From positions 379,234 to 443,233 of the forward strand of contig CAWJSC010000017.1 in the NCBI GenBank assembly GCA_963845425.1: a stretch of 64,000 nt of DNA. The letters are read 5' to 3'. Within the stretch, counting starts at the first letter, position 1, and each line of letters starts with the position of its first letter. Shown here in pieces: positions 24,220-33,463 of this stretch. The notes below the pieces were generated by a model, which did no database searches, was not told the origin of the DNA, and worked only from the letters and a program-made list of their open reading frames with translations. Source of the DNA: DATDAH01 sp963845425 (lineage in GTDB: Bacteria; Actinomycetota; Acidimicrobiia; Acidimicrobiales; DATDAH01). The translations under genes and the position numbers were made by a program.

Positions 24220-25773
24220 ATGAGTGACAGCAAGCGAGTCGTGATCTTCGACACGACGCTGCGGGACGGCGAGCAGTCGCCGGGCATCTCGCTGGACGTC
24301 GGCGAGAAGCTGGAGATCGCCGAGCAGCTCGCCCGTCTGGGGGTCGACTACCTGGAGGCCGGCTTCCCGGTCGCCAGCCAGGGTGATTTCGAGGCCGTGG
24401 AGGCCATCGCCCGGGCGGTGCGGGGCCCGGTCGTCACCGGCCTCTCCCGGACGGCGCTGAAGGACGTGGACCGCTGCTGGGAGGCCGTGCAGCACGCGGA
24501 GAAGGCGCGGATCCACGTGTTCATCGCCACTTCCGAGAACCACATGAAGAACAAGCTGAAGATGACCCCGGACCAGGTGAAGACCGAGGCCGCCTCGGCC
24601 GTCCGTCACGCCCGGGGCTACACCGACGACGTCGAGTTCTCGCCCGAGGATGCGTCCCGGTCGGACTTCGACTTCATGTGCGAGGTCCTGCAGATCGCGG
24701 TCGACGCCGGGGCGAGGACCCTGAACATTCCCGACACGGTCGGCTTCGCCATCCCCCAGGAGTACGCCGAGCGCTTCCGCGCCATCCGGGAGCGGGTCAC
24801 CGGTGACTACATCCTGTCCGCCCACTGCCACGACGACCTGGGCATGGCCGTGGCCAACTCGCTGGCCGCGGTCGAGGCCGGCGCCCGTCAGGTCGAGGTG
24901 GCCGTGAACGGCATCGGGGAGCGGGCGGGCAATGCCGCCCTCGAGGAGATCGTCATGGCCCTGCGCACGCGGTCGGCATACTTCGGGGGCCTGGACACCG
25001 ACGTGCGGGCCGAGGAGCTGGCCAAGACCAGCCGCCTGGTCAGCCGCCTCACCGGCTATCCCGTCCAGTACAACAAGGCGGTCGTCGGCCGGAACGCCTT
25101 CGCCCACGAGGCGGGCATCCACCAGCACGGGATGCTGGAGGACCGCACCACCTACGAGATCATGGACCCGAACGCCGTGGGCCAGGACACGTCCCTGGTG
25201 CTGGGCAAGCACTCCGGCCGCCACGCCTTCAGCGACGCGCTGGAGAAGATGGGCTTGAGGGTCCAGGGCGACGCCCTGAACCAGGCCTTCGCCCGCTTCA
25301 AGGAGCTGGCCGACCGGAAGGTGGAGATCACCGACGCCGATCTGGAAGCCATCGTGGCCGCCGAGCTCAACGTGGCCGCCTCCGACGCCTTCGAGCTGTC
25401 CAGCATCGAGTTCCGCGGCAGCAACGTCGGCCCGGCCAGTGCCCACGTGGTGCTGGTCCGCGCCGCGGACGGCGAGAAGGTGGAGGCCGCCGGCGAGGGC
25501 GACGGCATGATCGACGCCGCCGGCCAGGCCATCCGCGCCGCCACCGGGATCGACGGTCGCCAGACCGACTTCAACGTGTCGTCGGTGACCGGCGGCGTGG
25601 ACGCCCTCGGCGACGTGGTCATCCAGTTCGAGTCCGAGGGCTCGAAGGTGTCGGGCCGGGGTGTGTCGACCGACGTCGTCGAGGCGTCGGCCCGAGCCCT
25701 CCTCAACGCCATCAACAAGATCGTGCGGATCAGGGACCGCGCCGAAGTTCGGGACCTCGAGACCGGGCCGTGA
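24220..25773 (+). CDS. leuA: 2-isopropylmalate synthase
   Basis: It condenses acetyl-CoA with 2-ketoisovalerate, the committed step to leucine. The 517 residues contain FDTTLRDGEQSPGISLDVGE at the start of the TIM barrel, the metal-binding HCHDDLGMAVANSLAAV, and NGIGERAGNAALEEIVMAL. The C-terminal regulatory domain (from about 390) gives leucine feedback inhibition. It is of the short bacterial LeuA type (TIGR00973-like), not the longer LeuA of mycobacteria and corynebacteria. Start ATG 24220 has GAAAGG upstream. Controlled by the leucine-rich leader attenuator just before it. Confidence 0.96.
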   Translation: MSDSKRVVIFDTTLRDGEQSPGISLDVGEKLEIAEQLARLGVDYLEAGFPVASQGDFEAVEAIARAVRGPVVTGLSRTALKDVDRCWEAVQHAEKARIHVFIATSENHMKNKLKMTPDQVKTEAASAVRHARGYTDDVEFSPEDASRSDFDFMCEVLQIAVDAGARTLNIPDTVGFAIPQEYAERFRAIRERVTGDYILSAHCHDDLGMAVANSLAAVEAGARQVEVAVNGIGERAGNAALEEIVMALRTRSAYFGGLDTDVRAEELAKTSRLVSRLTGYPVQYNKAVVGRNAFAHEAGIHQHGMLEDRTTYEIMDPNAVGQDTSLVLGKHSGRHAFSDALEKMGLRVQGDALNQAFARFKELADRKVEITDADLEAIVAAELNVAASDAFELSSIEFRGSNVGPASAHVVLVRAADGEKVEAAGEGDGMIDAAGQAIRAATGIDGRQTDFNVSSVTGGVDALGDVVIQFESEGSKVSGRGVSTDVVEASARALLNAINKIVRIRDRAEVRDLETGP

Positions 25774-25843
25774 CATTCGGCTGACCTCGCTGCGCTCACC
25801 AAGCCCGGCGTCGCCGTCGTGGAACACCGTCGGCTGCGGGGCC

Positions 25844-27307
25844 TTACGGCGAGGCGGGGGGGCCGAACCAGGTTTCAAGGGCGCTTGGGAGAGCGTCGTC
25901 GGTGAGGGTTCCGGTCCAGGCGACGTGGCCGTCGGGGCGGATCAACACGGCACCAGGTGTCTCGATCGGGCCGAGGACGGGGAGTTGGCACTCGCCGGTG
26001 TGGGTGCCGTGGACCAGATCGACGCGGTCGGCCCAGGGGGTGATGTCGAAGGTGCCGGGTTCGGCCAGGTCGAGGAGCACAGGGTGGGCGTCGTGCAGGA
26101 GGGCGAACACGCGCGTCGCGCCGTCCGCGGTGTCCAGGTCGAGGTCGGGCATGCGTCGACCGAGTAGCGGGTGGCCCTCGCCGAGGTCGTAGTGGATGTC
26201 GAGTCCGGAGAGCATCCCGGCGATGCTCCGGCGGGGCTCATCCATGCCCAGCAGGTCGGTCATGGTGTCACGGAGGGCCTGGTGACGGTCGTCGGGGGTG
26301 CCGAGCGCGACCTGCGCCCTGGTGTTGTGCAATACGCGGGCCCCGACCGGATGCCGTTCGGTGTGGTAGGTGTCCAACAGGCTCTCGGGTGAGGTCTGGT
26401 TGATCACCTGGGCCAGCTTCCATCCCAGGTTCACGGCGTCCTGGACGCCGGTGTTGAGGCCCTGGCCGCCCTGGGGGGGATGCACGTGGGCGGCGTCCCC
26501 AGCCAGCAGGACCCGGCCCTGGCGATAGGACACCGCCTGCCGGGTGATGTCCGTGAACCGGGAGACCCAGGTCGGGCGGTGCGCGCCGAAGTCCGTCCCG
26601 TACACGGCGACGAGTGCATCACGGAGCTCCGACAGTGTGGGCTCGCTGGTGTGTTCGACGTGCTCCTCGAACAGGACGACCCGGAACGGCCCGCCGCCCT
26701 CCGGGTCGACGGGCCCGATGCCGCCACCCTCGGGGCGCATGCCGATCTCCGGCTCCTCATCCATCTCGACCTCGGCGATCAACCAGCTGGTCGAGGCATC
26801 CACGCCGGCGAAGTCGATGTCCGCAGCCGTGCGGACCAGGCTGCGTCCCCCGTCGCAGCCGACGAGGTACGCCGCCCGCCGCGACGGGTGCCCGGACACC
26901 TCGACGTCGACGCCGGTGTCGCCCTGGGTGAAGCCCACCACCTCGCGGTCACGAAGGATCGGGACCCCGAGCTCGGCGACCCAGTCGGCCAGGATCGGCT
27001 CGAAGCGGCTCTGCCACAGCGCGAGCACGTAGTTGTGGCGGGTGGGGAAGTCGCTGATGTCCAGGGGGATCCCGGCGTACCCCAACGCCGGGACGACGTA
27101 GCCCGCGTCGAGGAACCGTTCCGCGACGCCCCGCTGATCGAGGACCTCGATCGTGCGGGCGTGGAGCCCGCCGGCTCGTGAACCGTCGACGTCCTGATCG
27201 GTCCGTCGTTCGACGACGACGACATCGATCCCCGCCAACGCCAGCTCCGCGGCCAGCATCAGCCCGGTCGGACCCCCACCTGCGATCACTACATCGTGCT
27301 CGGTCAT
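25844..27307 (-). CDS. FAD-dependent monooxygenase, aromatic hydroxylase type
   Basis: A class A flavoprotein monooxygenase of 487 residues. It has the dinucleotide fold GGGPTGLMLAAELALAG at residue 10, the conserved GCDGGRSLVR (DG motif), and GDAAHVHPPQGGQGLNTGVQ for the FAD ribityl contacts. A thioredoxin-like C-terminal extension (about 390-480) follows, as in phenol hydroxylase, PgaE and rifampicin monooxygenase. The substrate is probably a phenol or polyketide; it cannot be told which. It is convergent with leuA across 70 bp and stands alone. Start ATG 27305-27307. Confidence 0.85.
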   Translation of the reverse strand: MTEHDVVIAGGGPTGLMLAAELALAGIDVVVVERRTDQDVDGSRAGGLHARTIEVLDQRGVAERFLDAGYVVPALGYAGIPLDISDFPTRHNYVLALWQSRFEPILADWVAELGVPILRDREVVGFTQGDTGVDVEVSGHPSRRAAYLVGCDGGRSLVRTAADIDFAGVDASTSWLIAEVEMDEEPEIGMRPEGGGIGPVDPEGGGPFRVVLFEEHVEHTSEPTLSELRDALVAVYGTDFGAHRPTWVSRFTDITRQAVSYRQGRVLLAGDAAHVHPPQGGQGLNTGVQDAVNLGWKLAQVINQTSPESLLDTYHTERHPVGARVLHNTRAQVALGTPDDRHQALRDTMTDLLGMDEPRRSIAGMLSGLDIHYDLGEGHPLLGRRMPDLDLDTADGATRVFALLHDAHPVLLDLAEPGTFDITPWADRVDLVHGTHTGECQLPVLGPIETPGAVLIRPDGHVAWTGTLTDDALPSALETWFGPPASP

Positions 27308-27425
27308 CGCCGCTCCCTGCCTTCATGGGTTCTGGCCGTGATCGGCTCAGCGAAGGGTCATGGTGAGCACGTCCTGGTCGTTTGCAGCAAGCCCCCTCCC
27401 GCGCGTTACGTTTCGGATGGCGGCC

Positions 27426-29354
27426 CTAGAGGGCCAGTTCGTGGAGGGGTTCGAGCGTCTCCAGCGAGCTGGTGGTGAGGGTGTCGGCGCCCAGGGTGAG
27501 GAGGCGCTCGCCGACGACGATGTTGCGGCGTATCTCTTGGCCGTCCTGGACGTCGATGCGGCCCTGCTCGTCGACGTGGTCGGGGCCGACGGACAGCACG
27601 AGGGACCCGGTCCAGATGGGGACGACGGCCTGGCCGGTCGGGGCCCAGTAGAGGAACGCGTGGTGATCCCACTCCGCCTCCGAGCTCTCGCCCGGGAGGA
27701 CCAGTTGGTCGACCCGGGTGGGGTTGGTCGGGTCGGTGACGTCGAAGACCGAGGCCTGGAGGCCGAGTGTGCGGCCGTCGGCGTCGGCGTCCTGGCCGAT
27801 GCCCAGCAGGTGGCCCTCATCGATGGGGTGCAGGTAGGCGGAGTAGCCGGGGATCTCCAGCTCGCCGCGAAGGACCGGAGCGGTGGGGTCGCTCAGGTCG
27901 ACCACGAACAGCGGGTCGGTCTGGCGGAACGTCACCACGTAGCCCCGGTCGCCGATGAAGCGGACAGCGTAGATCTGCTCGGTTCGGCCCAAGCCCTCGA
28001 CGGCGCCGACCTCGACCAAAGCCTGGCCGTCGGTCTCCAGCACGGCGACCCGGCTGGCGGCCCGCTCGCTGCTCTCCCAGGGCGCCCCCTCGGTGGTGGC
28101 CACCCGGAGCCGCCCCTCGTGCTCGGACAGCGAGAACTGGTCCACGAGGTGCCCGGACACCGTGCCCGAGGCGAGGTAGGTGGCCTCGCCGGAGCCCGTG
28201 ATGTCGAAGCGATGCAGCGCGGTCTCGTACGCCTCGCCGTTCCAGGGTGGGACGGTCGTCCCTGACGGGCCGGGGTCGGCCTGGGCGACGACGGGCGGGG
28301 GACGGCTGGTGGCGACGTAGAGGCTCTCGGTGGAGGCATAGACGGTCTGGCCGTCGGCCATCACGGTTGCGGACGGGGGCACGGCCAGCGGCTGGGTCAT
28401 GTCGACGGTCAGCACGGACAGGAACCCGAAGCCGGAGAAGTCCTCGGGACGTCGCACGGTGGCGCAGTCCACGACATCGACGTCCTCGTCATCGAGGGTG
28501 GCGCCGGGGAGCCAGTCCTCGAGGGTCGCCTCCTCGATCACCCGGCGGTTCGCCTCCTCGGCGATGGTCCGGGCCTGGGGGCTGTCGCCGCTGGGGTACA
28601 CGAACGGGAAGGCCGGGTGGGCGGCGGACATGACCACGCGGGCCGTCTCGCCGACGAGGCGGGCGCTCAGGTAGCCGCTGTCCAGCTCGAGGGAGTGGAC
28701 GATGGTCGGGGCGTCGGGATCGCTGATGTCGATCTCGCTGAGGACCGAGCTCACCGGGCCGTAGGGGGCCCAGGTCGTGGCGACGTCCTCGGCGTAGTAC
28801 GCCTCCTCGTTGCTGCCGATGGCCAGGACGCGGTTGTCCATGACGAGGATCTGCTGGCCCCAGCCGGGAAGGCGGACGGTGCCCCGGGCGACCGGCTGGT
28901 CACCGCTCAGGTCCACGATGCGCAGGACGTCGTCGTCCACCAGCACCATCCGGTCGGCGGTGACCTTCACGATGTCGGGCTCGTCGACGAACGCCTCCTG
29001 GGTGTTGGTCCCCGACGTCGGGATCGTCGACGTCGGTGTCGGCGAGCCGGGGAGGGCCTGGCTACGGATGGCCCCGTCCTCGGCCCCGGCCATGTCCCCC
29101 TCGGAGAACTCGTCGAAGGCGATCGGCCCGTAGTACCCCTCGCCGTCCAGCCCGTACGGCCCGACCCGGTCGAGGGCCTCGGTCCGCAGGTGGTCGAGGA
29201 GGGCGTCACAGCTCTCGAACGGCGTCAGCGCCGCCGCCAGACTCACCTCGCCCAGGTCCACCCCCTCGGCCCTCGACTCGGTGTCGTCATCGGCGCGGCA
29301 GCCCGCCGCGAGCAACGCAGTGGCCAGGAGGATGAAGGTGATCCGTCGAACCAT
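27426..29354 (-). CDS. Secreted beta-propeller lipoprotein
   Basis: A 642-residue exported protein with lipoprotein signal MVRRITFILLATALLAAGC. The motif EAFVDEPDIVKVTADRMVLV (about residues 110-130) is the hallmark of the C-terminal beta-propeller family PF09826, and blades repeat as WGQQILVMDNRVLAIGS, YVVTFRQTDPLFVVDLSDP and similar. Function in this family is unknown. It is the last gene in the leuC-leuD-amine oxidase direction, 51 bp after the amine oxidase stop, and may share that transcript. Confidence 0.82.
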   Translation of the reverse strand: MVRRITFILLATALLAAGCRADDDTESRAEGVDLGEVSLAAALTPFESCDALLDHLRTEALDRVGPYGLDGEGYYGPIAFDEFSEGDMAGAEDGAIRSQALPGSPTPTSTIPTSGTNTQEAFVDEPDIVKVTADRMVLVDDDVLRIVDLSGDQPVARGTVRLPGWGQQILVMDNRVLAIGSNEEAYYAEDVATTWAPYGPVSSVLSEIDISDPDAPTIVHSLELDSGYLSARLVGETARVVMSAAHPAFPFVYPSGDSPQARTIAEEANRRVIEEATLEDWLPGATLDDEDVDVVDCATVRRPEDFSGFGFLSVLTVDMTQPLAVPPSATVMADGQTVYASTESLYVATSRPPPVVAQADPGPSGTTVPPWNGEAYETALHRFDITGSGEATYLASGTVSGHLVDQFSLSEHEGRLRVATTEGAPWESSERAASRVAVLETDGQALVEVGAVEGLGRTEQIYAVRFIGDRGYVVTFRQTDPLFVVDLSDPTAPVLRGELEIPGYSAYLHPIDEGHLLGIGQDADADGRTLGLQASVFDVTDPTNPTRVDQLVLPGESSEAEWDHHAFLYWAPTGQAVVPIWTGSLVLSVGPDHVDEQGRIDVQDGQEIRRNIVVGERLLTLGADTLTTSSLETLEPLHELAL

Positions 29355-29405
29355 GTGGGGTCAGACGACGGCGGCCCGTCTCCTGGTTCCCGTGCGACGA
29401 GGACC

Positions 29406-30749
29406 TCAGGCCAGGATCTCTGCGACGGCTCGTTCGGCGGATTCGACGGCGCCGTCGATGTAGCCCATCCAGTGGGTGGCGGTCTCGGTGCCGGCCCAGT
29501 GGATCGGCCCCACCGGCTGGCGGAGGGCCGGGCCGAAGCGGGTCCAGGTCCCCGTGGGGAAGTGGGCGCCGTAGCAGCCGCGGGTCCAGGGCTCGGCGGT
29601 CCAGTCGCGCTCGACGTAATCGATCGGCGTCGCCGCCTTCGGCCCGAACCAGCGCACGAGGCAGTCCACGAAGGCCTGGCGGCGGGCGGTGGGGGACTTC
29701 TCGCCCCAGTAGAGGGCGTGGTTGCCCTCGTAGAAGCCGACCAGGATCCCGGGGTCATGGCCCGGGACGGAGTTGTCGAAGGTCAGGCTGACCGGGCCGA
29801 CGGTGGAGGCGGCCTGGCCGCTGAGGCCCTCGGTCCGCCACCACGGGTCGTCGTAGGCCACCATCACCTTGATGACCTGGCCGTGGGGGAGCTGCTGGGT
29901 GAGCTGGTCGCGGTGCGTCGGGAGGGTCGGCTGGTAGTCGATGCGGCCCGCCAGATTCGGTGGCGCGGCCACGATCGCCCGATCGGCGGTGAACGAGCCG
30001 GCGTCGGACTCGACGGTCACCCCGTCGTCGCCCCAGGCGATCCGGCGCACGGGGGCCGAGAGGACCACGGCGTCGCCGAGGTCCTCGGCCAGGCGCTCGC
30101 TGACCCGCCAGGTGCCGCCGACGACCCGGTCCTGTTGGGCCCCGCCGTGGACGCGGACGATCCGCTCGAGGCCGTTGCCGGAGGCGATGTAGGTCAGCCA
30201 GTGCAGCAGCGAGATGGTGTCCGGCTCGGTGGCGAGTGCGGCGGCGGTCACGATGTCGTGGAACGACCGGGCCTGGTCCGTGCGGAGTCGGCGGTCCAGC
30301 CACGAGGCGAAGGTGATGGCATCGAGGGCGGCGGCCTCGGGCGTGGCCCAGGGGGCGGCGAGGTCGACGGTGTCCACCAGCTTGTCCAGGGCCCGTTGGG
30401 CCTGGAAGAGGTCGACCAGGGCGAGGGGGCTGAACGGTGGGGTCTCGCCGCCGTATCGCTTCACCTTGCCCTCGGCCAGCTCCACGAGGCCATCGCCGTC
30501 GTCGTGGGTGGGGTGCCGCTCGAGGCCCAGTTCGTCGATCAGGGCGTTGATCCGGTCCTGGGTGGGGCCGACCCACTGCCCCCCCACTTCGACGGTGACC
30601 CCGGCGATCTCGTCGTTGAGGGTGCGGCCCCCGACCCGGTCCCGGGCCTCCAGCACCACGACGGACCGCCCCGCAGCCTGCAGCCGTCGGCCGGCGGTCA
30701 GGCCGGCGACCCCACCCCCCACCACGACGACATCGGTTCGCTCAGGCAC
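29406..30749 (-). CDS. Flavin monoamine oxidase
   Basis: A 447-residue FAD amine oxidase that would deaminate a primary or secondary amine to the aldehyde, giving H2O2. The N-terminus has VVVGGGVAGLTAGRRLQAAG, then LEARDRVGGRT and GGQWVGPTQDRI. The C-terminus has GPIHWAGTETATHWMGYIDG, which contacts the flavin. The frame continues upstream into leuD, but GTG 30747-30749 (VPERTDVVVVGGG) places the FAD fold where the family has it. That start overlaps the leuD stop by 8 bp, so it is coupled to leuCD, an odd partner for leucine synthesis. Confidence 0.86.
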   Translation of the reverse strand: MPERTDVVVVGGGVAGLTAGRRLQAAGRSVVVLEARDRVGGRTLNDEIAGVTVEVGGQWVGPTQDRINALIDELGLERHPTHDDGDGLVELAEGKVKRYGGETPPFSPLALVDLFQAQRALDKLVDTVDLAAPWATPEAAALDAITFASWLDRRLRTDQARSFHDIVTAAALATEPDTISLLHWLTYIASGNGLERIVRVHGGAQQDRVVGGTWRVSERLAEDLGDAVVLSAPVRRIAWGDDGVTVESDAGSFTADRAIVAAPPNLAGRIDYQPTLPTHRDQLTQQLPHGQVIKVMVAYDDPWWRTEGLSGQAASTVGPVSLTFDNSVPGHDPGILVGFYEGNHALYWGEKSPTARRQAFVDCLVRWFGPKAATPIDYVERDWTAEPWTRGCYGAHFPTGTWTRFGPALRQPVGPIHWAGTETATHWMGYIDGAVESAERAVAEILA

Positions 30750-31338
30750 GCACCGACGGTAGCCAGGTGGGGCGGGACGTCTCGTAGGTGTCGATGTCGG
30801 TGACGTGCCGGAGGCTGAGGCCGATGTCGTCGAGGCCGTTGACCAGGCGGTGTCGGGTGTTCTCGTCCATCTCGAAATCGGCCTCGATGCCGGCCGCGGG
30901 GGCAGCGACCGTGCCCCGCTCGACGTCGATGGTGATCTCCAGGGTCGGGTCGTCTTCCACCGCCCGCATGAGGGCCTCACCCACCGCGGCGTCCACCGGC
31001 ACGGGCACGAGCCCACACTTGGTCGCGTTGTTGCGGAAGATGTCGGCGAAGCGGGGGGAGATGACCGCCCGGAACCCGTAGTCCTGGATGGCCCACACGG
31101 CGTGCTCGCGGGAGGACCCCGTGCCGAAGTTGGGCCCGGCGACGAGGATCGAGGCCCCCGCGTACTGCTCGTCGTTGAGGACGAAGTCCCGGTCGTCGCG
31201 CCACTCCGAGAAGAGGCCCCGACCGAATCCGGTGCGCTCCACCCGCTTGAGCCAGTCGCTGGGGATGATCTGGTCGGTGTCCACGTCGGACCGGTCGAGA
31301 GGGACGGCCGTCCCCGTGACCACGCTCACGGCTTCCAT
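30742..31338 (-). CDS. leuD: 3-isopropylmalate dehydratase, small subunit
   Basis: Small subunit of the isomerase that converts 2- to 3-isopropylmalate. The 198 residues have DTDQIIPSDWLKR near the start and the substrate loop GPNFGTGSSREHAVWA (about 70-85). Start ATG 31336-31338, 13 bp after the leuC stop. The stop is overlapped by the amine oxidase start. It forms one enzyme with LeuC. Confidence 0.96.
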   Translation of the reverse strand: MEAVSVVTGTAVPLDRSDVDTDQIIPSDWLKRVERTGFGRGLFSEWRDDRDFVLNDEQYAGASILVAGPNFGTGSSREHAVWAIQDYGFRAVISPRFADIFRNNATKCGLVPVPVDAAVGEALMRAVEDDPTLEITIDVERGTVAAPAAGIEADFEMDENTRHRLVNGLDDIGLSLRHVTDIDTYETSRPTWLPSVRA

Positions 31339-31351
31339 CAGTTGTCGCTCC

Positions 31352-32752
31352 TCAGTTCAGGTCGTCGGGGGTGGCGAAGGTGCCGGCGATCGCGGTGGCG
31401 GCGGCCACGGCCGGGGAGACGAGGTGGGTACGCCCCCCCCGGCCCTGGCGACCTTCGAAGTTGCGGTTGCTGGTGGAGGCGGCCCGCTCGCCCACCGCCA
31501 GCTTGTCGGGGTTCATGGCCAGGCACATCGAACAGCCCGGCTGACGCCAGTCGAAGCCCGCCGCGGTGAGGATCCTGTCGAGGCCCTCGGCCTCGGCCTG
31601 CTCCTTGACCTTGCCCGAGCCGGGGACGACCAGGGTGCGGATCCCGTCGGCCACGTGCCGGCCCTCGGCCACCGCGGCCACGGCCCGGAGGTCCTCGATG
31701 CGGCCGTTGGTGCACGAGCCGATGAACACGGTGTCGACCTTCACGTCCCGCATGGGTGTGCCCGCCTCGAGGCCCATGTAGGCCAGCGCCCGTTCGGCGG
31801 CGTCACGCTCGGACGCCTCGGCGAAGTCGCCGGGGGAGGGCACCGCGGCGTCGAGGGGGATGACCTGGGCCGGGTTCGTACCCCAGGTCACGTGCGGCGA
31901 CAGGGTGGCGGCGTCGATCGCCACCTCCTTGTCGAAGACGGCGTCGTCGTCGGTGACCAGGGTGCGCCAGTCGGCCACGGCCTGGTCCCAGGCCGCCCCG
32001 GTCGGAGCTGACGGGCGACCCTCGAGGTAGGCGAAGGTCGTGTCGTCGGGGGCCACGAGGCCGGCCCGGGCGCCTGCCTCGATCGACATGTTGCAGACGG
32101 TCATCCGCCCTTCCATCGACAGGGCCCGGATGGCCGAGCCCCGGTATTCGATGACCGAGCCGATCCCGCCGCCGGTGCCGATCCGGCCGATGATGGCCAG
32201 CACGACGTCCTTGGCCGTCACGCCGGCGGGCAGGGCGCCGTCGACGGTGACCGCCATGGTCCCGGGGCGACGCTGGGGGAGGGTCTGGGTGGCCAGGACG
32301 TGCTCCACCTCACTGGTCCCGATGCCGAAGGCGAGGGCGCCGAAGGCCCCGTGGGTGGAGGTGTGGGAGTCGCCGCAGACGATGGTCATGCCGGGCTGGG
32401 TGAGACCCTGTTCGGGGCCGATGATGTGCACGATGCCCTGGCCGGGATCGCCCATGGAATGGAGGCGGATGCCGAACTCGGCGGCGTTGGCCCGCAGCGT
32501 CTCGACCTGGGTCAGCGAGATGGGGTCCTCGATGGGGCCGAGGGTGGTGGGGACGTTGTGGTCCTCGGTCGCCACCGTCAGGTCCGGGCGGCGCACGGGG
32601 CGGCCGGCGATGCGCAGGCCGTCGAAGGCCTGCGGGGAGGTCACCTCGTGGACGAGGTGCAGGTCGATGTAGAGCAGGTCGGGCTCACCGCTCGCGCTGC
32701 CGTAGTGCACGACGTGGCGGTCCCAGACCTTCTCGGAGAGCGTCTTGGCCAT
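31352..32752 (-). CDS. leuC: 3-isopropylmalate dehydratase, large subunit
   Basis: The [4Fe-4S] subunit of isopropylmalate isomerase (466 residues, aconitase family). Cluster cysteines lie in FIGSCTNGRIEDLR (about residue 345) and PGCSMCLAMNPDKL (about 405-410). DSHTSTHGAFGALAFGIG and GRMTVCNMSIEAGARAG are also present. Start ATG 32750-32752 with GAAGGA upstream. It is divergent from the IclR regulator, across 56 bp that contain an inverted repeat. Confidence 0.96.
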   Translation of the reverse strand: MAKTLSEKVWDRHVVHYGSASGEPDLLYIDLHLVHEVTSPQAFDGLRIAGRPVRRPDLTVATEDHNVPTTLGPIEDPISLTQVETLRANAAEFGIRLHSMGDPGQGIVHIIGPEQGLTQPGMTIVCGDSHTSTHGAFGALAFGIGTSEVEHVLATQTLPQRRPGTMAVTVDGALPAGVTAKDVVLAIIGRIGTGGGIGSVIEYRGSAIRALSMEGRMTVCNMSIEAGARAGLVAPDDTTFAYLEGRPSAPTGAAWDQAVADWRTLVTDDDAVFDKEVAIDAATLSPHVTWGTNPAQVIPLDAAVPSPGDFAEASERDAAERALAYMGLEAGTPMRDVKVDTVFIGSCTNGRIEDLRAVAAVAEGRHVADGIRTLVVPGSGKVKEQAEAEGLDRILTAAGFDWRQPGCSMCLAMNPDKLAVGERAASTSNRNFEGRQGRGGRTHLVSPAVAAATAIAGTFATPDDLN

Positions 32753-32777
32753 CGGGGATCCTTCGGTTCCGGTCGCT

Positions 32778-32800
32778 GTCTCGAATAGTGAGACTAGAAT
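32778..32800 (+). promoter_or_regulatory. Operator and promoter of the IclR regulator, facing leuC
   Basis: GTCTC (32778-32782) and GAGAC (32790-32794) form an inverted repeat with a 7-bp centre, directly followed by the -10-like TAGAAT (32795-32800). A transcript would start near GTG 32809. The repeat lies in the spacer of this promoter and within the 56 bp shared with leuC, so one bound dimer could control both genes. The regulator's own binding is inference. Confidence 0.5.
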
Positions 32801-32808
32801 CTTGCTTT

Positions 32809-33453
32809 GTGGAACCCAGGCTAAGCGGTGTCGGCACGATCGACAAGGGGGTACGGGTCCTGGCCGCCGTCGAGGCGGTCGGGCCCTGCGCCCTCGCCGA
32901 CCTCGTCGAGGCCACCGGCCTGTCCAGGGCCACCACCCACCGGCTGGCCGTGGCCCTCGAGACCCACGGCCTCCTGCGTCGGACCACTGACGGCCGGTTC
33001 GCCCTCGGCCTGCGTCTGGTGGGCCTCGGGCGGGCGGCGGCCGACGGCCTGCCCCTGGCCGAGGTCGCGGGGCCCGCCCTCCTCGCCCTCCGGGACGCCA
33101 CCGGCGAGAGCGTGCAGCTCTACGTCCGCGCCGGCGACGAGCGGGTCTGTGTGGCGTCGCTGGAGTCGCCCCACGGCCTCCGTACCATCGTGCCGATGGG
33201 TGCCGCCCTCCCGCTCGACCGGGGCTCTGCCGGCCGGGTGCTGACCAGCGTCACCACCGGTTGGGTCGACAGCGTCGAGGAGCGCGAGCGGGGTGTGGCC
33301 TCGGTCAGCGCCGCGGTTCGGGGTGCCGACGGCCAGGTGCTGGCCGCGGTCAGCGTGTCGGGCCCCATCGAGCGCACGACCCGCTCGCCCGGCGAGCGCT
33401 ACGGCGCGGCCGTCGACGCCGCGGCGCGGGCCATCGAGGCCGCCTCCGCGTGA
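32809..33453 (+). CDS. ndgR: IclR-family regulator, NdgR/LtbR-like
   Basis: A 214-residue transcription factor with an N-terminal winged helix (VGTIDKGVRVLAAVE, then LVEATGLSRATTHRLAVAL as recognition region) and an IclR effector domain (GPALLALRDATGESVQLYVR to VAAVSVSGPIERTTRSPG). In Streptomyces NdgR and in Corynebacterium LtbR occupy the same place divergent from leuCD and control them. Compared with what I recall of NdgR the middle of the effector domain (around LTSVTTGWVDSVEERERG) is shorter by about 25 residues. GTG 32809 is preferred as it fits a leaderless start; GTG 32788 would lie within the operator. ppx follows 10 bp later. Confidence 0.85.
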   Translation: MEPRLSGVGTIDKGVRVLAAVEAVGPCALADLVEATGLSRATTHRLAVALETHGLLRRTTDGRFALGLRLVGLGRAAADGLPLAEVAGPALLALRDATGESVQLYVRAGDERVCVASLESPHGLRTIVPMGAALPLDRGSAGRVLTSVTTGWVDSVEERERGVASVSAAVRGADGQVLAAVSVSGPIERTTRSPGERYGAAVDAAARAIEAASA

Positions 33454-33463
33454 CGGGCCACCC

